Of a stretch of DNA of 64,000 nt, positions 49,216 through 60,886 are shown piece by piece. The notes under the pieces are model-generated. The model was not told the DNA's origin. It saw only the letters and a list, made by a program, of their open reading frames with translations, and searched no databases. Made by a program: the position numbers and the translations under genes. Positions within the stretch are counted from its first letter, which is position 1; every line of letters starts with the position of its first letter. The DNA is from Synanceia verrucosa (lineage: Eukaryota; Chordata; Actinopteri; Perciformes; Synanceiidae), in contig CM056551.1 of assembly GCA_029721515.1 (NCBI GenBank), positions 25,592,437 to 25,656,436 on the forward strand, in the 5' to 3' direction.

Positions 49216-49656
49216 GACTCCAGGCTGGTTCAGCACCAGCTACTTCATCTGGAGAAACCAGAGTACTCTAAGGAGCAGGAGAAAGATGAAGAAAGTGAGA
49301 ATGAGAAGGAAGAAGAAAGACATGAAAACAGACCAAACAAAGATGAGGGAGATGGAGCGTTACACTATTCAGCACTTACCATTGCCAGGTCTTCAACAGG
49401 GTTGGACAGGAGAGGATATAGCTACTCATCAATCAAATCTGACCAAGGGGATGAGAGGGAGAGTTCCATGACTGCAGGGCCACTGGAGCTGAGGAAAGAT
49501 CCATGTAGAAGCAGAGGAAGCAGAGACGTAGTATTCACCACTTTGCATCTCCTACCCAGACAAGAGGGAGAGCAATGCAGGCCCAGTGCCAGCACCTTCC
49601 CCCGGCTACTGACAGGACAACAAGCTCAGAGCAGAGTTTTAGCTGAGACTCAAAAG
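49216..49656 (+). CDS. RCC1-repeat protein, large C-terminal tail exon (441 nt)
   Basis: The acceptor is GTCTTGACAG and the donor is CAAAAG|GTGAGT. The 147-codon open frame is phase 0 at both ends. Residues from about 15 to 50 of the exon form a highly charged Lys/Glu/Asp stretch (KEQEKDEESENEKEEE and beyond), predicted disordered or coiled. The rest is Ser/Arg/Gln-rich with no recognisable domain or membrane segment. Acidic tails after an RCC1 propeller are known in RPGR-type proteins, but no specific similarity can be claimed. The long open frame with clean splice sites argues for a real, fast-evolving coding exon. Confidence 0.85.
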
Positions 49657-49805
49657 GTGAGTGTGAATGCAGTTATCAAAGGAGGAAACAAATGAGGTCT
49701 TCATTCTGAAAATATTCAGAAATATTTCTATGTCATCATTTTTTGTCCTGATTCTTTAATTGTCAAAGTTTCACATCTATTCATTTTTTCTCCTTGTCTT
49801 TTCAG

Positions 49806-49955
49806 AAGAAATTTACACATCTGACTGAATTGGTCCAAAACTCAGGAAGTGACGGTGGCTATCCCAGACTTACACCCAAACCCAGACCTCATGGGGGAGA
49901 CACAGATCAGTGCCCTACAGATCAGAGAGTAGCTTCTTCACCGTTCAAGAATTAG
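49806..49955 (+). CDS. RCC1-repeat protein, terminal coding exon
   Basis: The acceptor is CTCCTTGTCTTTTCAG, after a 149-nt intron. The exon encodes 49 residues beginning KKFTHLTELVQNSGSDGG and ending VASSPFKN, then TAG at 49953-49955. It is Pro/Gly/Asp-rich and hydrophilic, with no prenylation-type CaaX box at the C terminus. Confidence 0.85.
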   Translation, partial: KKFTHLTELVQNSGSDGGYPRLTPKPRPHGGDTDQCPTDQRVASSPFKN

Positions 49956-50230
49956 ACCACACGCTGGTCTCAAGTCACCGATTTGCAATTCTTCTTCCAA
50001 TCTGATCCCTGGACAGGAAGCACTGATGCCCTCCACTTCACTCCACCCGGGACCATGAGTTCTTCAACTCTTCTCTACTAAACTATTCATATGCTGTCCT
50101 ACAAGAAGAAGATAAGTTTCTTCCTTTGGTCCTTCTTGAAACAATCAATAACATCTGGTTTTGTCCACCTGTGAAATTTTCCTGATGTTTGAGACTATTT
50201 CAAATCTAAATAAATTCATTGTTCTCAATT
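49956..50230 (+). other. 3' untranslated region
   Basis: This runs from the TAG stop to just beyond the poly(A) signal. The exact cleavage site is not known. No repeat is seen inside it. The tandem satellite begins only about 270 bp after the signal. Confidence 0.65.
50209..50214 (+). terminator. polyadenylation signal AATAAA
   Basis: A canonical AATAAA hexamer 254 bp after the stop codon, followed within 30 bp by T-rich sequence (TTCATTGTTCTC). It is the first such hexamer after the stop. Confidence 0.75.
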
Positions 50231-50483
50231 ATCTGCTTGATAGTGCCTTTCAATAGACCACATACAAGGTCAAATAATGTTTGCCCCATGATTTTGGGGC
50301 CCCCCAAAGACCTGCTGTTCTCTGTCAGTGAGGAACGTCAACCTCATTGTCTGACATTGCATGCATACATTGCAACTGTGTGTACATAGTCCCTGAATCA
50401 CCATATTTCAACAGAACCTGAAAGGATTTACTTTTTTTATCCGACTGGATACCACTGAGAAACGTTGTTTATTACCTCATTAT
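50231..50483. other. unique spacer between gene and satellite
   Basis: About 250 bp with no repeat recognised, separating the poly(A) signal from the first satellite-like sequence. Confidence 0.6.
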
Positions 50484-53400
50484 AATTCTAATTTCTTGAA
50501 AAAAAATACATTATGTTTGAATATTTTGTAAAAATGTCATCACACAGTATACCAAAAAAGTAAAAGGTGAAAATTTGTATCGTAAAACGTGTAAAAGAAA
50601 AGCTAATAGCATGTCCAAATATAGCTTGAAAATGTCATACTATAGTATGTCGAAATATGCTCCAAAATCATTTTTTCACAGAAAACGTTTAAAAAATCAG
50701 CAGGAAGCCATATTGTATAACATTGAATGAATACAAAGTGTAATTTCCTGTAAAAAAGTTATAAAAGGAAATATCAAAGCAAAATTAGAGCATGTCCAAA
50801 TGATGTCATACTATAGTATGTCGAAAAAGTCGAAACATCCCCAACTTTTTTTTTTTTTGCATAAAACGTGTAATAATCATTAGAAAGCCATATTATATAA
50901 TGTTGAATTAATACAAAGTGTAATTTCTTGAAAAAAGTTGTCATACCATAGTATGTTAAAAGAAAATTAAAAAATGTTGAAAAAATGTTTTCGCATGTAA
51001 AAAGTCATGAGAAAGCCATGTTGTATAATATTGATTGGCTTCAAAGTGAAAGATCTTGAGAAAAGTAGTAAAAAAGCTAAATTAAAGCTTTTCCAACTGT
51101 ACCATAAAAATGACATACTATAGTATGTCGAAAATGTCGAAAACTGCCCAGCATTTTTTTTTAGCAGAAAACGTAAAAAATCATTAGTAAGCCGTATTAT
51201 ATAACACTAAATGAATACAAAGTGTAATTTCTTGAAAAAAATGTAAAAAGCAATATTAAAGCATGTCCACATATACCACAAAAATTGCATACTATATAGT
51301 ATGACAAAAACTGCCCCAAAATTTGTTTCACATAAAACGTGTAAAAAATCATCAGAAAGCCGTATTGTATAACATTGAATGAATACAAAGTGTTATTTCT
51401 TGAAAAATGTTGTAAAATTGCAATTTTACAACATTTAATTTTGCAATTTTGCAAATTTACCATAAAAATGACATAATATAGTATGTCGAATAAGTCATAA
51501 AATGCCACAAAATTTTTTTTAGCAGAAAACCTGTAATAAATCATTAGTGAGCCATATTATACTACAGTGAATTAATACAACGTGTACTTTCTTGAAATAA
51601 ATGGTAAAAATGCAATATTAATGGATGTCCACATATACCAAAAAATGATGTACTATAGTATGTCGAAAATATCAAAAAATGCCCGAAATTTTTTTTTAGC
51701 AGAAAACGTGTAAAAAATCATTCGTAAGCCATATTGTATAACAGTGAATGAATACAAAGTGTAATTTCTTGAAAAAAGTTGTAAAAATGCAATATTAAAG
51801 CATGTCAACATACACCATAAAAATGACATGCTATAGCATGTCGAAAAAGTCAAAAAATGCCCCAACATTTTTTTCACTTAAAACGTGTAAAAAATCATTA
51901 GAAAGACATGTTATGTAACATAAAATGAAGACAAAGTGTAATTTCTTGAAAAAAGTTGTAAAAATGCAATATTAAAGCATGTACACATATACCATAAAAA
52001 TGACATACTATAGTATGTCGAAAAAGTCGAAAAACGCCCCAAAATTTTTTTCACATCAAACGTGTAGAAAATCATCAGAAGGCCGTGTTATAAAACACTG
52101 AATGAATACAAAGTGTAATTTCTTGAAAAAAGTTGTAAAAAAACAATATTAAAACATGTCCAAATATATCATAAAAATGACATGCTATAGTATGTTGAAA
52201 AAGTCGAAAAATGCCCCGAAATTTTTTTCGCATAAAATGTGTAAAAAATTATCAGAAAGACATGTTATGTAACATAAAAGGAATACAAAGTGTAATTTCT
52301 TGAAAACAGTTGGAAAAATGCAATAATAAAGCATGTCCACATATACCATAAAAATGACATACGATAGTATGTCGAAAAAGTCGAAAAATGCCCCGAAATT
52401 TTTTTCGCATAAAATGTGTAAAAAATCAATAGAAAGCCCTATTATACAACACTGAATGACTACAAAGTGTAATTTCTTAGCAAAAGTTGTAGAAAACAAC
52501 ATTAAAGCATGTCCAAATATACCATAAAACTCACATGCTATAGTATGTCGAAAAGTCAAAAAACGCCCAAAATTTTTTTCACATAAAACATGTAGGAAAA
52601 ATCATCAGAAACCCATATTATATAACAATGAATGAATACACAGTGTAATTTCTTGGAAAAAAAAACTTGTAAAAAACATTGTTAAAGCATGTCCAAATAT
52701 ACCATAAAAATTACATGCTATAGTATGTTGAAAAAGTCGTAAAACACCCCAAAACTTTTTTTGTACAATACGTGCACAAAAAGTAATCAGAATACCGTTT
52801 TATATTACATTCAATGAATACAAAGTGTAATTTCTTGAAATAATTGTAAAAATACAATATTAAACCATGTCCACATATATCAAAAAATTGACATACTATA
52901 TAGTATGTTGAAAAACGCCTCCAAATTTTTTCACATAAAACGTGTAAAAAATCATCGGAAAGACGTTATGTAACATAAAATGAATACAAAGTGTAATTTC
53001 TTGAAAAAAGTTGTAAAAATGCAATATTAAAGTATGTCCACATATACCATAAAAATGACATACTATAGTATGTTGAAAAACGCCCAAAATTTTTTTCACT
53101 TAAAACATGTAAAAAATCATTAGAAAGACATGTTATGTAACATAAAATAAATACAAAGTGTAATTTCTTAACAAAAGTTGTAGAAAACAACATTAAAGCA
53201 AGTCCAAATATACCATAAAAATAACATGCTATAGTATGTCGAAAAAGTCAAAAAATGCCCCAAAATTTTTTTCACATAAAACATGTAGGAAAAATCATCA
53301 GAAACCCATATTATATAACAATGAATGAATACACAGTGTAATTTCTTGGAAAAAAAAACTTGTAAAAAACATTGTTAAAGCATGTCCACATGTCCCATAA

Positions 53401-56400
53401 AAATGACATGCTATAGTATGTTGAAAAAGTCGAAAAATGTCCCAAAATTTTTTCACTTAAAACATGTAAAAAAATCATTAGAAAGACATGTTATGTAACA
53501 TAAAATGAACACAAAGTGTAATTTCTTGAAAAATGTTGTAAAAATGCAATATTAAAGCATGTCCACATATACCAAAAAAATGACATACTATATAGTATGT
53601 TGAAAAACGCCTCCAAATTTTGTCGCATAAAACGTGTAAAAAATCATCGGAAAGACGTTATGTAACATAAAATGAATACAAAGTGTAATTTCTTGAAAAA
53701 AGTTGTAAAAATGCAATATTAAAGGATGTCCACATATACCATAAAAATGACATACTATAGTATGTTGAAAAACGCCCAAAATTTTTTTCACTTAAAACAT
53801 GTAAAAAATCATTAGAAAGACATGTTATGTAACATAAAATAAATACAAAGTGTAATTTCTTGAAAAAAGTTGTAAAAATGCAATATCAAAGCATGTCCAC
53901 ATATACCATAAAAATGACATGCTATAGTATGTCGAAAAAGTCGAAAAACGCCCCAAAATTTTATTCACAAAAAACGTGGAAAGAATCATCAGAAGGGCGT
54001 ATTATATAACACTGAATGAATACAAAGTGTAATTTCTTGAAAAAAGTTGTAAAAATGCAATATCAAAGCATGTCCACATGTCGAATAACAATGACATGCT
54101 ATAGTATGTTGAAAAAGTCGAAAAATGCCCCAAAATTTTTTTCACCTATAAAATGTAAAATATCATTAGAAAGACATGTTATGTAACATAAAATAAATAC
54201 AAAGTGTAATTTCTTGAAAAAAGTTGTAAAAATGCAATATCAAAGCATGTCCACATATACCATAAAAATGACATGCTATAGTATGTTGAAAAAGTCGAAA
54301 AATGTCCCAAAATTTTTTTTTTGCATAAAATGTGTAAAAAAACATCAGAAAGACATGTTATATAACACTGAATGAATACAAAGTGTAATTTCTTGAAAAA
54401 AGTTGTAAAAATGCAATATCAAAGCATGTCCACATGTCCCATAACAATGACATGCTATAGTATGTTGAAAAAGTCGAAAAATGCCCCAAAATTTTTTTCA
54501 CTTATAACATGTAAAATATCATTAGAAAGACATGTTATGTAACATAAAATAAATACAAAGTGTAATTTCTTGAAAAAAGTTGTAAAAATGCAATATCAAA
54601 GCATGTCCACATGTCCCATAAAAATGACATGCTATAGTATGTTGAAAAAGTCGAAAAATGCCCCAAAATTTTTTTCACTTATAAAATGTAAAATATCATT
54701 AGAAAGACATGTTATGTAACATAAAATAAATACAAAGTGTAATTTCTTGAAAAAAGTTGTAAAAATGCAATATCAAAGCATGTCCACATATACCATAAAA
54801 ATGACATGCTATAGTATGTCGAAAAAGTCGAAAAACGCCCCAAAATTTTATTCATAAAAAACGTGGAAAGAATCATCAGAAGCCCGTATTATATAACACT
54901 GGATGAATACAAAGTGTAATTTCTTGAAAAAAGTTGTAAAAATGCAATATCAAAGCATATCGACATATCCCATAAAAATGACATGCTATAGTATGTTGAA
55001 AAAGTCAAAAAATGCCCCAAAATTTTTTTCACTTATAACGTGTAAAAAATCATTAGAAAGACATGTTATGTAACATAAAATGAATACAAAGTGTAATTTC
55101 TTGAAAAAAGTTGTAAAAATGCAATATCAAAGCATGTCCACATGTCCCATAAAAATGACATGCTATAGTATGTTGAAAAAGTCGAAAAATGTCCCAAAAT
55201 TTTTTTCACCTATAAAATGTAAAATATCATTAGAAAGACATGTTATGTAACATAAAATAAATACAAAGTGTAATTTCTTGAAAAAAGTTGTAAAAATGCA
55301 ATATCAAAGCATGTCCACATATACCATAAAAATGACATGCTATAGTATGTCGAAAAATGCCCTGAAATTTTTTTCGTATAAAATGTGTAACAAAACCATC
55401 AGAAGCCCGTATTATATAACACTGGATGAATACAAAGTGTAATTTCTTGAAAAAAGTTGTAAAAATGCAATATCAAAGCATATCGACATATCCCATAAAA
55501 ATTACATGCTATAGTATGTCGAAAAAGTCAAAAAATGCCCCAAAATTTTTTTCACTTATAACGTGTAAAAAAATCATTAGAAAGACATGTTATGTAACAT
55601 AAAATGAATATAAAGTGTAATTTCTTGAAAAAAGTTGTAAAAATGCAACATGAAACCATGTCCACATATACCATAAAAATGACATACTATAGTATGTCGA
55701 AAAAGTAGAAAAATGTCCCGAAAATTTTTTCGCATAAAATGTGTAAAAAATCATCAGAAAGACATGTTATATAACACTGAATGAATACAAAGTGTAATTT
55801 CTTGAAAAAAGTTGTAAAAATGCAATATCAAAGCATGTCCAGTTATACCATAAAAATGACATGCTATAGTATGTTGAAAAATGCCCTGAAATTTTTTTCG
55901 TATAAAATGTGTAACAAAACCATCAGAAGCCCGTATTATATAACACTGGATGAATACAAAGTGTAATTTCTTGAAAAAAGTTGTAAAAATGCAATATCAA
56001 AGCATATCGACATATCCCATAAAAATTACATGCTATAGTATGTCGAAAAAGTCAAAAAATGCCCCAAAATTTTTTTCACTTATAACGTGTAAAAAATCAT
56101 TAGAAAGACATGTTATGTAACATAAAATGAATATAAAGTGTAATTTCTTGAAAAAAGTTGTAAAAATGCGACATGAAACCATGTCCACATATACCATAAA
56201 AATGACATACTATAGTATGTCGAAAAAGTAGAAAAATGTCCCGAAAATTTTTTCGCATAAAATGTGTAAAAAATCATCAGAAGGCCGTATTATATAACAC
56301 TGAATGAATACAAAGTGTAATTTCTTGAAAAAAGTTGTAAAAATGCAATATCAAAGCATGTCCAGTTATACCATAAAAATGACATGCTATAGTATGTTGA

Positions 56401-59400
56401 AAAATGCCCTGAAATTTTTTTCGTATAAAATGTGTAACAAAACCATCAGAAGGCCGTATTATATAACACTGAATGAATACAAAGTGTAATTTCTTGAAAA
56501 AAGTTGTAAAAATGCAATATCAAAGCATGTCCATATGTCCCATAAAAATGACATGCTATAGTATGTTGAAAAAGTCGAAAAATGCCCCAAAATTTTTTTC
56601 ACTTATAACATGTAAAAAAATCATTAGAAAGACATGTTATGTAACATAAAATAAATACAAAGTGTAATTTCTTGAAAAAAGTTGTAAAAATGCAATATCA
56701 AAGCATGTCCACATGTCCCATAAAAATGACATGCTATAGTATGTTGAAAAGTCGAAAAACGCCCCAAAATTTTTTTTTGCATAAAATGTGTAAAAAATCA
56801 TCAGAAGGCCGTATTATATAACACTGAATGAATACAAAGTGTAATTTCTTGAAAAAAGTTGTAAAAATGCAATATCAAAGCATGTCCACATGTCCCATAA
56901 AAATGACATGCTATAGTACGCTGAAAAAGCCGAAAAATGCCCCAAAATTTTTTTTCACTTATAACATGTAAAATATCATTAGAAAGACATATTATGTAAC
57001 ATAAAATAAATACAAAGTGTAATATCTTGAAAAAAGTTGTAAAAATGCAATATCAAACCTTGTCCAGTTATACCATAAAAATGACATGCTATAGTATGTT
57101 GAAAAAGTCGAAAAATGCCCCGAAATTTTTTCACTTAAAACATGTAAAAAATCATTAGAAAGACATGTTATGTAACATAAAATGAATACAAAGTGTAATT
57201 TCTTGATATAAATTGTAAAAATACAATATTAAAGTATGTCCACATATACCATAAAAATGACATACTATAGTATGTCGAAAAATGCCCCGAAATTTTTTTT
57301 TGCATAAAATGTGTAAAAAATCATCAGAAGGCCGTATTATATAACACTGAATGAATACAAAGTGTAATTTCTTGAAAAAAGTTGTAAAAATGCAATATCA
57401 AAGCATGTCCACATGTCCCATAAAAATGACATGCTATAGTATGTTGAAAAAGTCGAAAAATGCCCCAAAATTTTTTTCACTTATAACATGTAAAATATCA
57501 TTAGAAAGACATGTTATGTAACATAAAATAAATACAAAGTGTAATTTCTTGAAAAAAGTTGTAAAAATGCAATATCAAAGCATGTCCACATGTCCCATAA
57601 AAATGACATGCTATAGTATGTTGAAAAAGTCGAAAAATGTCCCAAAATTTTTTCACTTAAAACATGTAAAAAAATCATTAGAAAGACATGTTATGTAACA
57701 TAAAATGAATACAAAGTGTAATTTCTTGACATAAATTGTAAAAATACAATATTAAAGTATGTCCATATATACCAAAAAATGACATACTATAGTATGTCAA
57801 AAAAGGTGAAAAATGCCCCAAAATTTTTTTTTGCATAAAATGTGTAAAAAATCATCAGAAGGTCGTATTATATAACACTGAATGAATACAAAGTGTAATT
57901 TCTTGAAAAAAGTTGTAAAAATGCGATATCAAAGCATGTCCACATGTCCCATAAAAATGACATGCTATAGTATGTTGAAAAAGTCGAAAAATGCCCCAAA
58001 ATTTTTTTCACTTATAACATGTAAAATATCATTAGAAAGACATGTTATGTAACATAAAATAAATACAAAGTGTAATTTCTTGAAAAAAGTTGTAAAAATG
58101 CAATATCAAACCTTGTCCAGTTATACCATAAAAATGACATGCTATAGTATGTTGAAAAAGTCGAAAAATGCCCCAAAATTTTTTCACTTAAAACATGTAA
58201 AAAATCATTAGAAAGACATGTTATGTAACATAAAATGAATACAAAGTGTAATTTCTTGATATAAATTGTAAAAATACAATATTAAAGTATGTCCACATAT
58301 ACCAAAAAATGACATACTATAGTATGTCGAAAAAGGCGAAAAATGCCCCGGTATTTTTTTTTGCATAAAATGTGTAAAAAATCATCAGAAGGCCGTATTA
58401 TATAACACTGAATGAATACAAAGTGTAATTTCTTGAAAAAAGTTGTAAAAATGCAATATCAAAGCATGTCCAGTTATACCATAAAAATGACTTGCTATAG
58501 TATGTTGAAAAATGCCCTGAAATTTTTTTTTGTATAAAATGTGTAACAAAACCATCAGAAGCCCGTATTATATAACACTGGATGAATACAAAGTGTAATT
58601 TCTTGAAAAAAGTTGTAAAAATGCAATATTAAAGTATGTCCACATATACCAAAAAATGACATACTATACTATGTCAAAAAAGGCGAAAAATGCCCCGAAA
58701 TTTTTTTTGCATAAAATGTGTAAAAAATCATCAGAAGGCCGTATTATATAACACTGAATGAATACAAAGTGTAATTTCTTGAAAAAAGTTGTAAAAATGC
58801 AATATCAAAGCATGTCCACATGTCCCATAAAAATGACATGCTATAGTATGTTGAAAAAGTCGAAAAATGCCCCAAAATTTTTTTCACTTATAACATGTAA
58901 AATATCATTAGAAAGACATGTTATGTAACATAAAATGAATATAAAGTGTAATTTCTTGAAAAAAGTTGTAAAAATGCAACATGAAACCATGTCCACATAT
59001 ACCATAAAAATGACATGCTATAGTATGTCGAAAAATGCCCTGAAATTTTTTTCGTATAAAATGTGTAACAAAACCATCAGAAGCCCGTATTATATAACAC
59101 TGGATGAATACAAAGTGTAATTTCTTGAAAAAAGTTGTAAAAATGCAATATCAAAGCATATCGACATATCCCATAAAAATTACATGCTATAGTATGTCGA
59201 AAAAGTCAAAAAATGCCCCAAAATTTTTTTCACTTATAACGTGTAAAAAATCATTAGAAAGACATGTTATGTAACATAAAATGAATATAAAGTGTAATTT
59301 CTTGAAAAAAGTTGTAAAAATGCAACATGAAACCATGTCCACATATACCATAAAAATGACACACTATAGTATGTCGAAAAAGTCGAAAAATGTCCCGAAA

Positions 59401-59938
59401 ATTTTTTCGCATAAAATGTGTAAAAAATCATCAGAAGGCCGTATTATATAACACTGAATGAATACAAAATGTAATTTCTTGACATAAATTGTAAAGATGC
59501 AATATTAAACATGTCCACATGTACCATAAAAATGACACACTATAGTATGTTGAAAAGTCGAAAAACGCCCCAAAATTTTTTTTTGCATAAAATGTGTAAA
59601 AAATCATCAGAAGGCCGTATTATATAACACTGAATGAATACAAAGCGTAATTTCTTGAAAAAAGTTGTAAAAATGCAATATCAAAGCATGTCCACATATA
59701 CCATAAAAATGACATACTATAGTATGTCGAAAAAGTCGAAAAATGCCACGTTTTATATTACATTGAATGAATACAAAGTGTAATTTCTTGAAAAAAGTTG
59801 TAAAAATGCGACATAAAACCATATCCACATATACCATAAAAATGACATACTATAGTATGTCGCAAAAGTCTAAAAATGCCCCAAATTTTTTTTTGCGCAG
59901 AAAAAAAACCCAAAACATTAAAGCCATATTATATAACA
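50484..59938. repeat. 177-bp AT-rich satellite array, roughly 53 monomers
   Basis: Successive occurrences of AAAGTGTAATTTCTTG at 54557, 54734, 54911, 55088 and 55265 are exactly 177 bp apart. Monomers contain, in order, TACAAAGTGTAATTTCTTG, TTGTAAAAATGCAATAT, GCATGTCCACAT, a palindromic core around CTATAG (perfect form GACATACTATAGTATGTC), AAAAATGCCCCAAAATTTTT, and a variable segment ending either ATGTTATGTAACATAAAAT (type A) or TATTATATAACACTGAATG (type B). A-A-B order recurs at about 531 bp (57301, 57832, 58362), and a 523-524 bp trimer is tandemly repeated at about 55361, 55885 and 56408. Edge monomers (50.5-51.6 kb) are more diverged than central ones. The strand is arbitrary. No gene lies inside. 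Confidence 0.97.
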
Positions 59939-60197
59939 GGGCGGATGGTGGTGCAGTGGTTGGCATTGTCCCCTCACAGCAAGAAGGGTTCAATTCCCGG
60001 CCCGGGGCCTTTCTGTGTGGAGTTTGCATGTTCTCCCTGTGTCTGCGTGGGCTCGCTCCAGGTACTCAGGCTTCCTCCCACCATCCAAAAAAACACGTCT
60101 CTCTCTATGTGCCCTGTGATGAACTGGCGACTTGTCCAGGGTGTACCTTGGTGACCCTATGTGAGAATAAGCGGGAGAAAATGGATGGATGGACAGA
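59939..60197 (+). mobile_element. tRNA-derived SINE inserted in the satellite
   Basis: About 259 bp, GC-richer than the satellite. It has an RNA polymerase III A box TGGTGCAGTGG at 59949-59959, matching TRGYNNARNGG exactly, and a B box GGTTCAATTCC at 59987-59997, one base off the consensus. The body contains TGTGTGGAGTTTGCATGTTC and TGGCGACTTGTCCAGGGTGT, words common in a dispersed teleost repeat. The 3' end is an (ATGG)n tail. It splits a satellite monomer between TATATAACA and TGAATGAATAC. No clear target-site duplication is visible. Confidence 0.88.
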
Positions 60198-60332
60198 TGA
60201 ATGAATACAAAGTGTAATTTCTTGAAAAAGTTGCAAAAAAGCTAAATTAAAGCATGTCATACTATAGTATGTTGAAAAATGTCCAAAAAAAATTCATGTG
60301 AAACATGTAAAAAGTCATTAGGAAGCCATGTT
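60198..60332. repeat. last satellite monomer, diverged
   Basis: The monomer interrupted by the SINE resumes as TGAATGAATACAAAGTGTAATTTCTTG. It contains CATACTATAGTATGTTG and fades out after GGAAGCCATGTTAT. Confidence 0.85.
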
Positions 60333-60886
60333 ATTGTTTGTTGTCAGAAATGACCTGACCTGGAAAGGATATAAAATAAACCTTAAAGCACTCTGCAATG
60401 TAAAATGTCTCCAGAGAAGGAAATAACTGAACATGAAATGCTTACCGTAGCAAGGAAGAGAATAAATATGAAATACTAATATAACCACTAATATAAACTG
60501 ATAAGTTACCTTCTCATACTAAGCTGTCGTGGAAACAAAACAGGATTAAATCTGCATTCTTTTAAATCCTAAATTTCCAAAATTATATGCAAGATTCAAT
60601 AACGAAGAAGTTTGTTTTCATATCCATAGAACAGGAGTGACACTAGGTCATGAAATTCTTACTTTGTGCACTCCCTTCACACAACTGAAATAACTAAATA
60701 AAAATTAAATAAGCAATAAAGTTAACCCTAGCCAAATAGAGTACTATGTACAAAAGGCAGAGTGCAGTCAAAGACACTGTTGTTTGTTGTGTAATACTGT
60801 TGCTGAAATGTTAGCAGTTTTAGTAGTTTGAATTTGCAAACGTACAAGAGTCACAGATATGTAAATAGTAGATATATGCAGCATTG
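60333..60886. other. unique AT-rich sequence
   Basis: About 550 bp between the satellite and the LINE fragment. No gene, repeat or tandem structure is recognised. Confidence 0.5.

Larger units (their letters stand above)
31608..50230 (+). other. RCC1-repeat protein gene, 3' portion (seven coding exons plus 3' UTR)
   Basis: The gene was reconstructed by eye from seven exons, each bounded by AG and GT and mutually phase-compatible. Coding lengths are 38, 121, 113, 49, 113, 441 and 150 nt, which join without a stop into about 340 codons. Intron lengths are about 5448, 3483, 463, 5297, 2483 and 149 nt. The first four exons encode RCC1-type beta-propeller repeats. RCC1-like propellers serve as guanine-nucleotide exchange factors or protein-interaction platforms; which applies here cannot be told. 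The last three exons encode a hydrophilic tail with an acidic lysine/glutamate-rich stretch. The protein is truncated at the window's information limit: earlier blades and the start codon are missing. RPGR-like and SERGEF-like proteins were considered because both have an RCC1 domain followed by a hydrophilic tail, but the sequence matches neither clearly, so no symbol is given. Confidence 0.85.

Noticed and set aside
52185..53791. Minus-strand frames in the satellite with repeated Phe/His/Tyr-rich translations
   Set aside because: They repeat with the 177-bp monomer and come from AT-rich satellite DNA; there is no evidence of selection or expression.
59939..60010. Genuine tRNA gene
   Set aside because: A and B boxes are present, but the rest does not form a convincing cloverleaf with acceptor stem, and the sequence continues into a SINE body and tail.
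50484..60332. CRISPR-like array of regular repeats
   Set aside because: There are no unique spacers between short repeats. The whole 177-bp unit is repeated, and the context is eukaryotic.
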